From a bacterium (lineage in GTDB: Bacteria; Bacillota; Clostridia; Lachnospirales; Lachnospiraceae): DNA of 61,983 nt. The DNA is taken from positions 1 to 61,983 of the forward strand of contig JAQXMB010000069.1 of NCBI GenBank assembly GCA_029012425.1. Reading direction: 5' to 3'. The position numbers and the translations under genes were made by a program. The notes under the pieces are model-generated. The model was not told where the DNA came from. It did not search any database and saw only the letters and a program-made list of their open reading frames with translations. Positions 8,810 through 17,721 of the stretch are shown one piece after another; position 1 is the first letter of the stretch, and each line of letters starts with the position of its first letter.

Positions 8810-9994
8810 ATGACTCAATTTTGCAGATTTCTGCTCTCCATGTTAAAAATCGGCTGTATCGGTTTTGGTGGAGGCAGTGCCCTCATCCCGGTAATAGAAC
8901 ATGAATTTATCGGGGACGAAGAAGAAACAAACAAACTGGATACAAAAGATAATTTTGATAAAGATATTCTCATTGCAAACCTTACTCCCGGTGCTCTGCC
9001 CGTGGAACTGGCTTCGTCCCTTGGCAGGCGCAAGTTTGGTGTGAAGGGGATGATCCTCGGTGCAGTTTCCATGGCACTCCCCGGTGCCTGTGCTTCTCTG
9101 TTGCTTCTGACTGCTTTGACTGAATTTCGGGAACAGATCAGCGGTATTATGAATATTCTGTCCAAAGTTGTCTCTATTTTTATTATCTGGCTGATTATTC
9201 GATATATCCGTAAAATATGTGCCCAATCCCGCGCCATTAGTCCCAAATTCTACCGCCGCGCAGTTCTCGTAATGATGAGTGTATTTGCACTTTCCTGTGG
9301 CAAAAATTTATATCGTTTATTGGGGATTGACAAGAAACCCCCCCTTGTATTATCAACCTTACACATTTTGGTTGTATCACTTACGGCAATTATTATTATC
9401 AATATCTTACGCAGTCTTAATAACGGAAAAAGCACAATCCATGCGGCAACGGTTCCGTTGTCCCATTTACAAGAAACTCTGTCCGATCTTCTGACATGGT
9501 CAATCTTCCTCGTCATATTATTTCTTCCAGGGATGCTTCTTGCGATTCGTTATAATCTGATTGGATACCTATCCTATTTTCTTCGCGGAGCAGTCTCCGT
9601 GCTTATGTCATTTGGCGGTGGAGATGCCTATCTTGTGGTCGCTGATGGTTTATTTGTAGAATCATCGATTGTGAGTTCGGAACACTTTTACGGTGATATC
9701 GTTGCAGTGGCTAATATTCTTCCCGGATCCATTCTATGCAAGGCACTTACCGCAATCGGCTATTATTATGGTATTTCCATAACAGGCTCGCTGCTTGGAG
9801 GGTTTTCATTTGCACTTTGTGGTTTTGGATGCAGTGTTTCTGTTTCCTGCCTGGTATTTGGACTGATTTATCATCTGTACGAACGCTTCTCCGGTTTTCA
9901 AAGCATGCATACCATCAGTCATTATATTGGCCCCATTATCGGTGGGCTTCTTGGAAATGTCTGTCTTGCACTGCTCGTATCGGTATTCAGCTAG
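8810..9994 (+). CDS. ChrA (CHR) family anion transporter
   Basis: 394 residues with about ten membrane helices in two homologous halves. The family marks are the N-terminal FGGGSALIPVIEHEF and NLTPGALPVELA stretches, repeated in the second half as FGGGDAYLVVADGLF and NILPGSILCKA. Known CHR proteins export chromate and interact with sulfate, which is isosteric. Here the gene starts 21 bases after the sulfotransferase in an operon that consumes sulfate, so a role in sulfate movement is more likely than chromate resistance, though this is inferred. The substrate and direction cannot be told from the sequence. Confidence 0.85.
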   Translation: MTQFCRFLLSMLKIGCIGFGGGSALIPVIEHEFIGDEEETNKLDTKDNFDKDILIANLTPGALPVELASSLGRRKFGVKGMILGAVSMALPGACASLLLLTALTEFREQISGIMNILSKVVSIFIIWLIIRYIRKICAQSRAISPKFYRRAVLVMMSVFALSCGKNLYRLLGIDKKPPLVLSTLHILVVSLTAIIIINILRSLNNGKSTIHAATVPLSHLQETLSDLLTWSIFLVILFLPGMLLAIRYNLIGYLSYFLRGAVSVLMSFGGGDAYLVVADGLFVESSIVSSEHFYGDIVAVANILPGSILCKALTAIGYYYGISITGSLLGGFSFALCGFGCSVSVSCLVFGLIYHLYERFSGFQSMHTISHYIGPIIGGLLGNVCLALLVSVFS

Positions 9995-10059
9995 CTTGCC
10001 TTTTTTTCTATGATGCGTTATTATGGATAGGAATCGTGAGCAAGAAAAGGAGTTTGAAT

Positions 10060-10986
10060 ATGAATCTTCTATGTATGAACAAAAAAGCCCGTTGGCTTTC
10101 TTTCATCCTGACAGCTACACTGATGTCCGTTTTGTTTGCACAGCCGTTGCAGGCAGCATCAACAACTGATGGCTTTGATGTTTCTTCCAAAAACGGAATT
10201 GTCGACTGGGAAACAATCGCATTATCAGATATGAATTTTGTTATGTTACGAACCGGAGAAGGTCAGGCACCGGATATTGATGCCCAATTTGAAGCAAATT
10301 ACGAAGGGGCTTTAGACGCCGGACTTAAAGTCGGAGCCTATCATGTCTGTTGCGTGCGCACACCGGAAGCTGCGGTCAAGGAAGCCGAATACTGCTTGGA
10401 AATACTAGATGGCAGACCGTTAGATTACCCGATCGCATATGATATTGAAAAGCCCGGATGTTTTGCAGACGGAAAAGACAATACAACCGCAATTGCAAAG
10501 GCCTTCTGTGATGTCATCGCAGATGCAGGGTACACGACTATGATCTATTCCAGTGCGTCTTATTTGAATGAATACTTTGACTGGGAGGTATTATCAGATG
10601 TTCGTGTCTGGGCAGCTTATTACGGTGAAAATAAGCCAAAACTGACTGTTCCTGTTGACATCTGGCAATATACATCTACCGGAGATCTTGAAGGCGCAAA
10701 TACCGATCGTGGTTACTGTGATTTGAACATTTCCTATATGGAAGCATCAAAAGTTCGCTTTTTATCAGACTCCATTCAGATGAAAAAAGGATCATCTCAA
10801 GTTGCCAAAGTCAAACTTGGACCCAGCGGATGCACAGACTCGCTAACCTTTCGCTCATCAAATAAAAAAGTAGTTGTCGTCAATAAGAAAACCGGAAAAC
10901 TAAAAGCAAAAGCCAAGGGTACCGCAACGATCACTGTTACAACCGGTAGCGGAAAAAAAGCCACCATGAAAGTAACCGTAAAATAA
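10060..10986 (+). CDS. Secreted GH25 lysozyme with C-terminal Ig-like (BIG2) domain
   Basis: 308 residues. The open frame extends far upstream, but AAAAGGAG lies 7 bases before the ATG at 10060, and this start gives a proper signal peptide (MNLLC...ATLMSVLFAQPLQA, cut before ASTT). Residues about 38-230 are a GH25 muramidase fold: GFDVSSKNG at the start, AYDIEKPG with the catalytic Asp/Glu pair, and the late VDIWQYTS motif. Residues about 235-308 form a BIG2-like domain (FRSSNKKVVVVN, GTATITVTTGSGKK) that probably binds the wall. It should cut the glycan strands of peptidoglycan outside the cell. It lies 65 bases behind chrA and may share its transcript. Confidence 0.87.
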   Translation: MNLLCMNKKARWLSFILTATLMSVLFAQPLQAASTTDGFDVSSKNGIVDWETIALSDMNFVMLRTGEGQAPDIDAQFEANYEGALDAGLKVGAYHVCCVRTPEAAVKEAEYCLEILDGRPLDYPIAYDIEKPGCFADGKDNTTAIAKAFCDVIADAGYTTMIYSSASYLNEYFDWEVLSDVRVWAAYYGENKPKLTVPVDIWQYTSTGDLEGANTDRGYCDLNISYMEASKVRFLSDSIQMKKGSSQVAKVKLGPSGCTDSLTFRSSNKKVVVVNKKTGKLKAKAKGTATITVTTGSGKKATMKVTVK

Positions 10987-11022
10987 GAGTTTTTCCATTG
11001 AACATTTTATCTTTACTGCATC

Positions 11023-11071
11023 AAAAAACCCACGAACACACGATTCGTTCTATCGTGTATTCGCGGGTTTT
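11023..11071. terminator. Bidirectional intrinsic terminator between convergent genes
   Basis: AAAACCCACGAACACACGAT and ATCGTGTATTCGCGGGTTTT form a long stem around a TCGTTCT loop, flanked by A and T runs on both sides. It lies between the convergent GH25 gene and the acidic membrane protein gene. Confidence 0.85.
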
Positions 11072-11095
11072 ACAATTTCCCAAAAAGTTTTCCCA

Positions 11096-12856
11096 CTAAC
11101 TTTTTAATCCAAGTCCACGCAAAATCTCATCAATTGCAAGTGAATATTCATCGCGATCATCCATATCATATAGTTCGTAGGCCTGTTCCTTCGTTACATT
11201 AAACTGATCCATGAGCTGGGATTCCATCTCCTGACCAAGCGACTCCATCTGAACAATCACACCCCATTCTTCAGCGCCTGCCATATGTAACTGATATCTT
11301 CCCATTCCGCGAACAAGACTATCGAGTGCCAGATCATATTTTCTTGCATCCATCAAAGCATGATATGCCAGTAGCTCACTTTGCACTCCGGCAAGTATTT
11401 TTGCCTGCTCATACAATTCGGCATCCGCCGACTTTATCTTCGCACCTGCCATCTTCTGGTAACTTGAAACATAATTTCCGTGATCAAATGCAACCCGTGC
11501 TTCTGATTTCATTGCCCGGTAGCTAAGCTGTGAATTTCCAAAATAAATCAATGCAAAAATCGAAATAGCAAACACCCAGATAATTGTGACAGGCTTTTTG
11601 GGAAGCGGTTTGCTCTTCGGCTGTACAACCTTTTCCTTTTTCGGTTTTGCTTTCTTCTCTCTCGGCGGGTTTGCCGTCTTTTCCTTCTTGGCTTTCGGTT
11701 CTTTTTTCTTCTTATCCTTTTTCTTTTTCTTATCTTTTTTCGATGCGGGTTCCGGAAGCGTGTCCGAATCCATCGCCATAAGGATTTCCAGATTCTCATC
11801 CGAAAGACTTTCTAAATCGTCCAGTCCTTCAATACCACCGGAAGACGACATATCAGGTTCCACGGCTTCTTCTCCGTCATCCTCATCCTCACCAAAAAAC
11901 AAATCAAGTATTTTGGCCAAAAAACCGGTTTTTTTCTTCGATTTTTCTGATTCCTTCTTTTTGACTGTATCAGCTGCAAGCATTAGATTTTCAGAATCAG
12001 CGGATATGTCTTCCAACTGAATATCCTGTTCATCTGCCTCAAGCATTTTTCCAATATCGGAAAGAGCCTCATCCTCAGACATACTGCCTAACAGTTCCAT
12101 GATACTGGCATCATCAAGTTCTTCATCCTCAGGCAAAATCTGTTCTTCATTCGCATCTTCCGAATCAAAAGAAGCACCAAACAAATCATCCATGCCATCC
12201 GCGAAGCTTTCCTGTGAAGATTCCTCCTCGAGATTTCCCAAATCATCCAGCCCTGACAATTCTCCAAATTCATCTTCCGAGAATAAATTCTCCAGCTCAC
12301 TCATTCCATCCACGGACAATTCATCATCTTTTGGTTCCTGCTCATCCGGAATATCCGCTGAATCGGTTTCTTCCATATCAAATGCGCCCATCAGGTCAGA
12401 AAAATCTCCCATCTCATCTAAAGATGGTTCTATAACGCTTTCGGAATTAAAGTTTTCCGTTTCCGTGAGCGGATCAATAATGTCAACATCTGATGGTTGT
12501 GGTTCTGATTCTGATTCTGCGACAAGCTGCTCTACCTGCTCAAAAAAAGCATCATCCGATTCTTTTGTCTGCTCCTGTCTCATGCGCTCGTATTCTTCTG
12601 CCTCATCATTGAGCTCGGCCTCAAAAGCAGCAAGGAAGTCATCAACATCCTCCTCACTCAGCTCCTCTTCAAAATCACGAAGAAACTGATTTTCGCGCAC
12701 CTCTTCGAGTGCTCTCATTGTCTTAGGAGGCAGATTCTTCTTGGTCATATACGGGTCTGCCTGTTTATTCTTCTGTTCAAAGTCCTCATCGAACTCACTC
12801 AATTTCTTTGTCACCGAGTTCAACAAACTATCCAGATAGTCTTCGCTGTTCGCCAA
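11096..12856 (-). CDS. Acidic, membrane-anchored protein of unknown function
   Basis: 586 residues with a striking layout. Residues about 1-280 are very rich in Asp, Glu and Ser, with repeated short helices of the type SELENLFSEDEFGELSGLDDL. Residues about 300-420 are mostly Lys-rich, with several KKDKKKKKDKKKK-like runs. One membrane helix follows (about 423-444, VTIIWVFAISIFALIYFG). The last 142 residues look like paired amphipathic helices of the TPR kind and would lie outside the cell. I do not recognise a named family. The acidic part could bind a basic partner or act as a cytoplasmic scaffold. It lies 104 bases downstream of cheV, behind a terminator, with a good GGAGG ribosome site. 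Confidence 0.6.
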   Translation of the reverse strand: MANSEDYLDSLLNSVTKKLSEFDEDFEQKNKQADPYMTKKNLPPKTMRALEEVRENQFLRDFEEELSEEDVDDFLAAFEAELNDEAEEYERMRQEQTKESDDAFFEQVEQLVAESESEPQPSDVDIIDPLTETENFNSESVIEPSLDEMGDFSDLMGAFDMEETDSADIPDEQEPKDDELSVDGMSELENLFSEDEFGELSGLDDLGNLEEESSQESFADGMDDLFGASFDSEDANEEQILPEDEELDDASIMELLGSMSEDEALSDIGKMLEADEQDIQLEDISADSENLMLAADTVKKKESEKSKKKTGFLAKILDLFFGEDEDDGEEAVEPDMSSSGGIEGLDDLESLSDENLEILMAMDSDTLPEPASKKDKKKKKDKKKKEPKAKKEKTANPPREKKAKPKKEKVVQPKSKPLPKKPVTIIWVFAISIFALIYFGNSQLSYRAMKSEARVAFDHGNYVSSYQKMAGAKIKSADAELYEQAKILAGVQSELLAYHALMDARKYDLALDSLVRGMGRYQLHMAGAEEWGVIVQMESLGQEMESQLMDQFNVTKEQAYELYDMDDRDEYSLAIDEILRGLGLKS

Positions 12857-12893
12857 AAAAAATCCCTCCTTTCCATAATAGATAATGGCAACG

Positions 12894-12946
12894 AAAAGTG
12901 AGAGTGATCAAAACGCCTCGTTCTGATACGCTCCCACCTCACTTTT
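12894..12946 (-). terminator. Intrinsic terminator after cheV
   Basis: On the minus strand AAAAGTGAG pairs with CTCACTTTT, with an inner GTG/CAC extension and a loop of about 25 bases. A-rich and T-rich flanks are present on both sides. It separates cheV from the next gene. Confidence 0.65.
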
Positions 12947-12960
12947 TTGTAAATCTTTGA

Positions 12961-13872
12961 TTATTTATTCTGCATTCTTGTTATCAGTTTATCAACAGTC
13001 TCAACCAACTGACCGATTTCAGGCTTTGTCAGCTGTGCATCCGCACCGAGCGACTCTCCCTTACGACGCATCTCCTCATTGACAAGAGACGAGAAAATGA
13101 TAAGCGGAATCTTTTTCAGCTGATCGTCTTCCTTCACAAGCTTTGTCAGACGATGTCCATCCATAATCGGCATCTCAATATCAGTAATGATACAGTGTAC
13201 ATTCTGCTCGATTGTGCCGTCTTTCTTATACTCAAGCAACTGATCCCAAGCTTCCCTGCCGTTCGCATGCATCTTCAGATTCGTATAACCCGCCTTTTTC
13301 AGGCAATCTGTGATCAGCTTGCTAAGAAGCGGAGAGTCTTCAGCGAGAACAATCGGTGAATCCGAACGGTCGCGCTCACCCATTCCGTCTATATCCGTTA
13401 CCCGAAGGCCGGTTTCGGGACTGATGTCTGTAACTATTTTCTCAAAATCCAAAATGATAACCAGCTTGTCATCCAACTTAATGACTCCGGTCGACACACC
13501 GCTCTCTCCAACATTTATTGTCGAATCGGGTTCAATAATATCTGCCCATGAAACTCTGTGAATTCCAATAACCTCATCTACATGGAACGCAATATCCAGT
13601 TTGTTGAAATTCGTAATAATAAACAATCCTTTTGTATCACTCGTATTCGGTAATGAAAGGCAATTCTTAAGGTTAATAACTGTGATCATCGTATCACGCG
13701 GCATAAAAATACCTTCCACACTCGGCTGGGCATTCGGAATAGGTGTAACGGGCTGATAGCAAAGAATCTCGCGAATTTTCGCAACATTGATACCATAATG
13801 ATTATCGTTCAGCGTAAATTCGAGCACTTCCAACTCATTCGTTCCGTTCTCTAACAGAATATTTGTATCCAT
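12961..13872 (-). CDS. cheV: Chemotaxis protein CheV (CheW-receiver fusion)
   Basis: 303 residues. The N-terminal CheW-like domain (about 10-160) couples chemoreceptors to the kinase CheA; the C-terminal receiver domain (about 175-295) has AEDSP for the acidic pocket, the phospho-acceptor Asp in CIITDIEMPIMDG, and K in LTKPE. CheV serves as an adaptor that tunes receptor sensitivity after phosphorylation. A longer frame starts at 13899, but GGGAGGAG lies 7 bases before the ATG at 13872. A chemoreceptor gene is 4 kb away; no other che genes are in view. Confidence 0.92.
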   Translation of the reverse strand: MDTNILLENGTNELEVLEFTLNDNHYGINVAKIREILCYQPVTPIPNAQPSVEGIFMPRDTMITVINLKNCLSLPNTSDTKGLFIITNFNKLDIAFHVDEVIGIHRVSWADIIEPDSTINVGESGVSTGVIKLDDKLVIILDFEKIVTDISPETGLRVTDIDGMGERDRSDSPIVLAEDSPLLSKLITDCLKKAGYTNLKMHANGREAWDQLLEYKKDGTIEQNVHCIITDIEMPIMDGHRLTKLVKEDDQLKKIPLIIFSSLVNEEMRRKGESLGADAQLTKPEIGQLVETVDKLITRMQNK

Positions 13873-13957
13873 ATCATATCTCCTCCCGACACAACTCAAT
13901 ATAATTAGTTATATTATAACATATTGACAATAATTTTTGCACCTTTTTTTATCATTT

Positions 13958-14665
13958 CTACAAAAAAACTACCTTTGAGCGTTGCTCACCCGAAGTGATA
14001 CTCATCTCTAACTGGTCAATCGATGTGACCTTTTGTGCATCCAACTGAAGCATAATAATGGTCTCAACCGATTCTCCCGCTCCGATGACACCCTGATAAG
14101 TCCCCAAATTATTCATCAGAAGCGTCAATTCTGCAGTTACTTTTTCTGTCTGATTAACCTTTGCAAGAAAAATTGGCTTTCTCGACAAAATGTCGCAGTC
14201 CACAGACTTGTCCGTTTGATTTTGAAGCGTGACATGCAGTACCGCAAGAACATTTCCCTGCTCCGGAATCACCGTCTCATATTGATCAACCAGTTGTGCT
14301 CCCGTAAACACCGCGGTCACTCCCGGAATCCCAAGCGCCTGCGTCAGTGTCGTTTCTTCCGGATCTTTTTGCTGTTCCGGTTCATCCTCGCCGGTTTCCG
14401 TGCTTTCTTCGGTTGTCTCCTCTTCTACCGTCTCTTCCTCTTCCTCTACCGGAGGTTCCTCTTCCTCTTCCTCCGGAACAAACACATACTTATATCCTTC
14501 CGGTTGCTTTGTATTGTATTTTGCAACAATATGAGCCGCATAATTGACAATTATCGCGCGCTCATTTGTCTCCAGCTCATATGGTTCCTCACCACAACCG
14601 GTCAGGTAGACGGCTGTAACCGCAAGAACACCAAACAAAAGACTTTTTTTCATCAGGTTCTTCAT
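13958..14665 (-). CDS. Lipoprotein with acidic linker
   Basis: 235 residues. A lipoprotein signal peptide ends in the lipobox LTGC (Cys at about 24), so the mature protein is tethered to the outer face of the membrane. An extremely acidic, Pro/Glu/Thr-rich linker (about residues 63-105) separates a short N-terminal helix from a C-terminal beta-rich domain (about 115-235; VLAVLHVTLQNQTDKSVDCDI) of the type seen in telomeric-repeat-factor-like or DUF5067-like extracellular domains. Function unknown. It follows the kinase of the second two-component system by 41 bases and is probably in the same operon, so it may be a sensor accessory or a target. Confidence 0.65.
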   Translation of the reverse strand: MKNLMKKSLLFGVLAVTAVYLTGCGEEPYELETNERAIIVNYAAHIVAKYNTKQPEGYKYVFVPEEEEEEPPVEEEEETVEEETTEESTETGEDEPEQQKDPEETTLTQALGIPGVTAVFTGAQLVDQYETVIPEQGNVLAVLHVTLQNQTDKSVDCDILSRKPIFLAKVNQTEKVTAELTLLMNNLGTYQGVIGAGESVETIIMLQLDAQKVTSIDQLEMSITSGEQRSKVVFL

Positions 14666-14706
14666 CCAAGAGCCTCCTGTGTCATAGATACATATATACC
14701 ATTAGA

Positions 14707-16227
14707 TTAGCATTCTTTGGCATCAAGCGCAACCGAATTTTTATCCAATTCAAACCAGAATTCCACACCGTCCGGATGGTTGATGACACCACAGGATTGG
14801 TGGTGTAACTCCATAATTGCATGCACAACAGAAAGTCCGATTCCACTTCCGCCGTACGCACGCGTCCGGGCTTTATCAACCTTGTAGAACTTCATCCATA
14901 TTTTTTCGTGTTCACTCTCGGGAATACAGTCCCCTGTGTTAAACACGCTCACACGCAGCCGTTCGTCTCTGTTCTCATAGAATATTCGTATTTTTTTCTC
15001 CCCTGCCGCATAATGAATCGCATTACTCAAATAGTTTGTCACGACAGCCTCAATTAAAAAAGCATCTGCCCACACATCTGTCGGAACAAGATTATCAAAT
15101 TCAATCTCTATCTCATTCTGCTGCAAAAGAAGCATTGAATTTTGTACAACACCGTAAATCAATTCTGTAATATCGAATCGACCCATTGTCGCCGGATTAT
15201 TTCCAAATTCCAGCTGATTGAGTGTTAACAGTTTGTGAACCATCTGATTCATTTTTCCGGCTTCATCCATGATTACTTCGCAATAAAAATCACGGCTTTG
15301 TTCATCATCGTTAATACACTCCTTTAATCCTTCCGCATATCCTTGAATCAATGCAAGCGGTGTTTTCAATTCGTGTGATACATTCGAGAGAAATTCTTTT
15401 CGCATCTGGTCAATTTCTTCCTTCTTCTTTATATCACTCTGCAATTGATTGTTCGCTGTTTTCAGTTCACTGATTACCTGTTCCAGCGTCTGAGACAATT
15501 GATTCATATGCAGGCCGAGAAGATCAATCTCGTTTCTGTCCGGAGAAGGTGCCACATATTTTGCCGTAAAATCAAGCTGTGTCATTTTTCTTGAAATATC
15601 GGTAAGCTGTCGAATCGGGAGTGTGATCCTTCTTGTCAAGAAAATTGCAATCACGGTACACAACAAAACTGCACACATTCCGATATATCCCAGAAAACGA
15701 TTTGCAATCACAACACTCTCCCGAATACCTTCAAGTGCTGTCCGCATCATAACCAGATTTCCATCGTCAAGTGTTCCCCACAACACTAAATAATCGGAAG
15801 CCATTCGACTGTCTTTCACCTGCTGAATGGAATAGCTCTCTGTTGCACGCACAGTCCGCCTGTCTTCATCATCTTTTCCACCAAAAAGCACATCCATGAA
15901 TTGTTTAATCAAATATATATTGTCATTCGTCGATGAACGCACCACCGTTCCATCTGCCGAAATGATCAGCAAATCAATATTTCCATTCGCACAGAGTCGT
16001 TCCAGTTCCACATCATAATAGTCTGCCGTATCGTCCTCATTCTGAATATTCTGGTTAATCAGATAATATCCTTCTGTCAATTGGCTAACCTTCATGACAC
16101 GATAGTAATCATCCAAAAAAGTTGTATTCAAAAACCAGCACAAAAGTACCGTTCCGGTAATAAGCACAATGATCGTGATACAAATCTGTGTCGTAATCGA
16201 TTGTTTATATGCATGTTTGATTCTCAC
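14707..16227 (-). CDS. Sensor histidine kinase with HAMP domain
   Basis: 506 residues. Membrane helices at about 12-34 and 175-198 enclose an extracellular sensor of about 140 residues. A HAMP linker (about 199-250), a coiled coil and the kinase core follow. The phospho-His is H285 in FLSNVSHELKTPLALIQGYAE. The N box (VVTNYLSNAIHYA), G1 (FNTGD), and G2 (GGSGIGLSVV) are intact. Start is GTG with GGTGG just upstream. It is 18 bases downstream of its regulator. The overall layout is that of envelope-stress or antimicrobial-peptide sensing kinases of Firmicutes, but no ligand can be inferred. Confidence 0.9.
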   Translation of the reverse strand: MRIKHAYKQSITTQICITIIVLITGTVLLCWFLNTTFLDDYYRVMKVSQLTEGYYLINQNIQNEDDTADYYDVELERLCANGNIDLLIISADGTVVRSSTNDNIYLIKQFMDVLFGGKDDEDRRTVRATESYSIQQVKDSRMASDYLVLWGTLDDGNLVMMRTALEGIRESVVIANRFLGYIGMCAVLLCTVIAIFLTRRITLPIRQLTDISRKMTQLDFTAKYVAPSPDRNEIDLLGLHMNQLSQTLEQVISELKTANNQLQSDIKKKEEIDQMRKEFLSNVSHELKTPLALIQGYAEGLKECINDDEQSRDFYCEVIMDEAGKMNQMVHKLLTLNQLEFGNNPATMGRFDITELIYGVVQNSMLLLQQNEIEIEFDNLVPTDVWADAFLIEAVVTNYLSNAIHYAAGEKKIRIFYENRDERLRVSVFNTGDCIPESEHEKIWMKFYKVDKARTRAYGGSGIGLSVVHAIMELHHQSCGVINHPDGVEFWFELDKNSVALDAKEC

Positions 16228-16245
16228 TTAACCACCAGCTTTTCT

Positions 16246-16920
16246 TTAAGTCTCAAATTTGTAACCCATTCCCCAAATGGTCTTAATACAATTACCTTTT
16301 TCTCCCATCTTCGAACGGAGCTTTTTTACATGGGTATCAATTGTTCTCGCGTCTCCAAAATAGTCGTAATTCCACACATGATTTAATATTTTTTCACGAG
16401 AGAGCGCCAAGCCTTCATTCTCCATAAAATAAGTCAGTAGTTCAAACTCCTTAAAGCTAAGCTCAACCGGCACACCATCTATCATAACCTCGTGAGCTGC
16501 CAGATCAATCACAATTCCGCCTGCCGAAAGCTTTTGTTCTTCTTCCTGGTGCGTTGTTCTTCGCAAAATCGCCTCCACACGAGCCACAAGTATCTTAGGG
16601 CTGAACGGTTTTGAGATATACTCATCGGCTCCAAGTTCAAAACCACTCAACTCATCATTTTCTTCCCCTTTGGCAGTGAGCATGATAATAGGCACTTTTG
16701 AATGCTCCCGAATCTCCTGACACACATCAAAACCATTCAGTTTTGGCATCATCACATCCAAAATAATAAGTGCGATATCCTTATCGGAATAAAAGATGTC
16801 CAAGGCCTCCTCTCCGTCACCGGCTTCGATCACATCATATCCGCGTCGGACAAGGAAATCCCGTACCAGCTTTCTCATACGAACTTCATCATCCACAACA
16901 AGTATTTTTATTGTTTCCAT
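16246..16920 (-). CDS. OmpR-family response regulator
   Basis: 224 residues: receiver domain with VVDDE pocket, phospho-acceptor D55 (LIILDVMMP), T in MLTAKG and K in YISKPFSP, then a winged-helix domain ending RSKMGEKGNCIKTIWGMGYKF. It is the first gene of a leftward operon followed by its kinase and the lipoprotein. It should activate or repress transcription as a phosphorylated dimer. Nothing in the promoter region identifies its target. Confidence 0.92.
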   Translation of the reverse strand: METIKILVVDDEVRMRKLVRDFLVRRGYDVIEAGDGEEALDIFYSDKDIALIILDVMMPKLNGFDVCQEIREHSKVPIIMLTAKGEENDELSGFELGADEYISKPFSPKILVARVEAILRRTTHQEEEQKLSAGGIVIDLAAHEVMIDGVPVELSFKEFELLTYFMENEGLALSREKILNHVWNYDYFGDARTIDTHVKKLRSKMGEKGNCIKTIWGMGYKFET

Positions 16921-16994
16921 AAATAAGCGACCACCTTTTTACATCTATGATAATGTGACATTATCAAATGAATATGTTAAATATGTGAACGGAA

Positions 16995-17531
16995 CTATAA
17001 ATTCAGCTCCCGCTCCTTCTGTCTGATCTCCTGTTCGCGTTCTTCCAGGGAATGCTCCCACTCGGAATATCGATCGATCAGCTTATTCTCATAATTTAAT
17101 ATCGTAGGATGACTGCTCGAAAGTGCAATCGCAAACATTACAACTATCATTGCAGCAAGCACCACATTTATTATCACGGAAGTCCTGAACTTCCGCTTGG
17201 TACTCATATCCAAACGCGCATCCTTTTCCGTATCCTTCTGAGCGGTTTTTTCAGGTATCTTCACCTGAATCGGATGAATCTGTTCATTTGCAACCTGTGG
17301 CATGGAATACAGATAATCCTGCACTTCCCGCAAAAACACCTGCCCGACCGGCGTCCGGAACATATTCTGTTCCAGCATTCTGTCATACACTTTCAACACC
17401 TTCTCAGGTGAATCGAAATCCATGCGTTCTCTGACATAGCGCACGCCTTCAGCCTCTTTTTTTGCCTCATGAAGCAAATCAATATCATCAAATTGAAAAC
17501 CTTCAACAACCCATTCGCTATTTTTTGCCAT
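16995..17531 (-). CDS. Hypothetical single-pass membrane protein
   Basis: 178 residues. Residues 1-110 are cytoplasmic and mostly helical, with an EGFQFDDIDLLHEAKKE start and a segment about residues 45-75 (KVYDRMLEQNMFRTPVGQVFLREVQDYLY) that looks like a conserved helical pair. One membrane helix (about 119-138) follows, then a coiled coil rich in Glu, Arg and Gln (about 150-178). I do not recognise the family. It stands alone between the two-component operon and the chemoreceptor gene, transcribed away from the latter. Confidence 0.6.
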   Translation of the reverse strand: MAKNSEWVVEGFQFDDIDLLHEAKKEAEGVRYVRERMDFDSPEKVLKVYDRMLEQNMFRTPVGQVFLREVQDYLYSMPQVANEQIHPIQVKIPEKTAQKDTEKDARLDMSTKRKFRTSVIINVVLAAMIVVMFAIALSSSHPTILNYENKLIDRYSEWEHSLEEREQEIRQKERELNL

Positions 17532-17610
17532 AATATCACCTTTGTCTAAAGAAAATGAGAATATCTGTTTCCATTATGATATATTTTTCGTGTTTTGCAA
17601 GTAAAAAATA

Positions 17611-17639
17611 TGTACATTTTTCACAAATTCATGTATAAT
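17611..17639 (+). promoter_or_regulatory. Candidate sigma-A promoter of the chemoreceptor gene
   Basis: TGTACA (17611-17616) and a perfect TATAAT (17634-17639) are separated by 17 bases, about 80 bases upstream of the chosen start of the chemoreceptor. The -35 matches four of six positions. Confidence 0.5.
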
Positions 17640-17721
17640 TAGATGGAATATGATTCCATTCATGTTCCATTTAAGAAGAGAGATATTGAATCATTCAAGT
17701 TTTAACACAGGAGGCCCACCT

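Noticed and set aside
9736..10059. 108-residue N-terminal extension of the GH25 lysozyme
   Set aside because: It overlaps chrA in another frame; the ribosome site and signal peptide place the start at 10060.
12099..12689. 196-residue serine-rich open frame on the plus strand
   Set aside because: It is the antisense shadow of the acidic protein gene; Asp/Glu codons read backwards give Ser and Phe runs. No ribosome site.
14033..14710. 225-residue open frame opposite the lipoprotein gene
   Set aside because: The lipoprotein frame has a lipobox and good composition; the antisense frame is Arg/Leu/Phe-rich with no domain.
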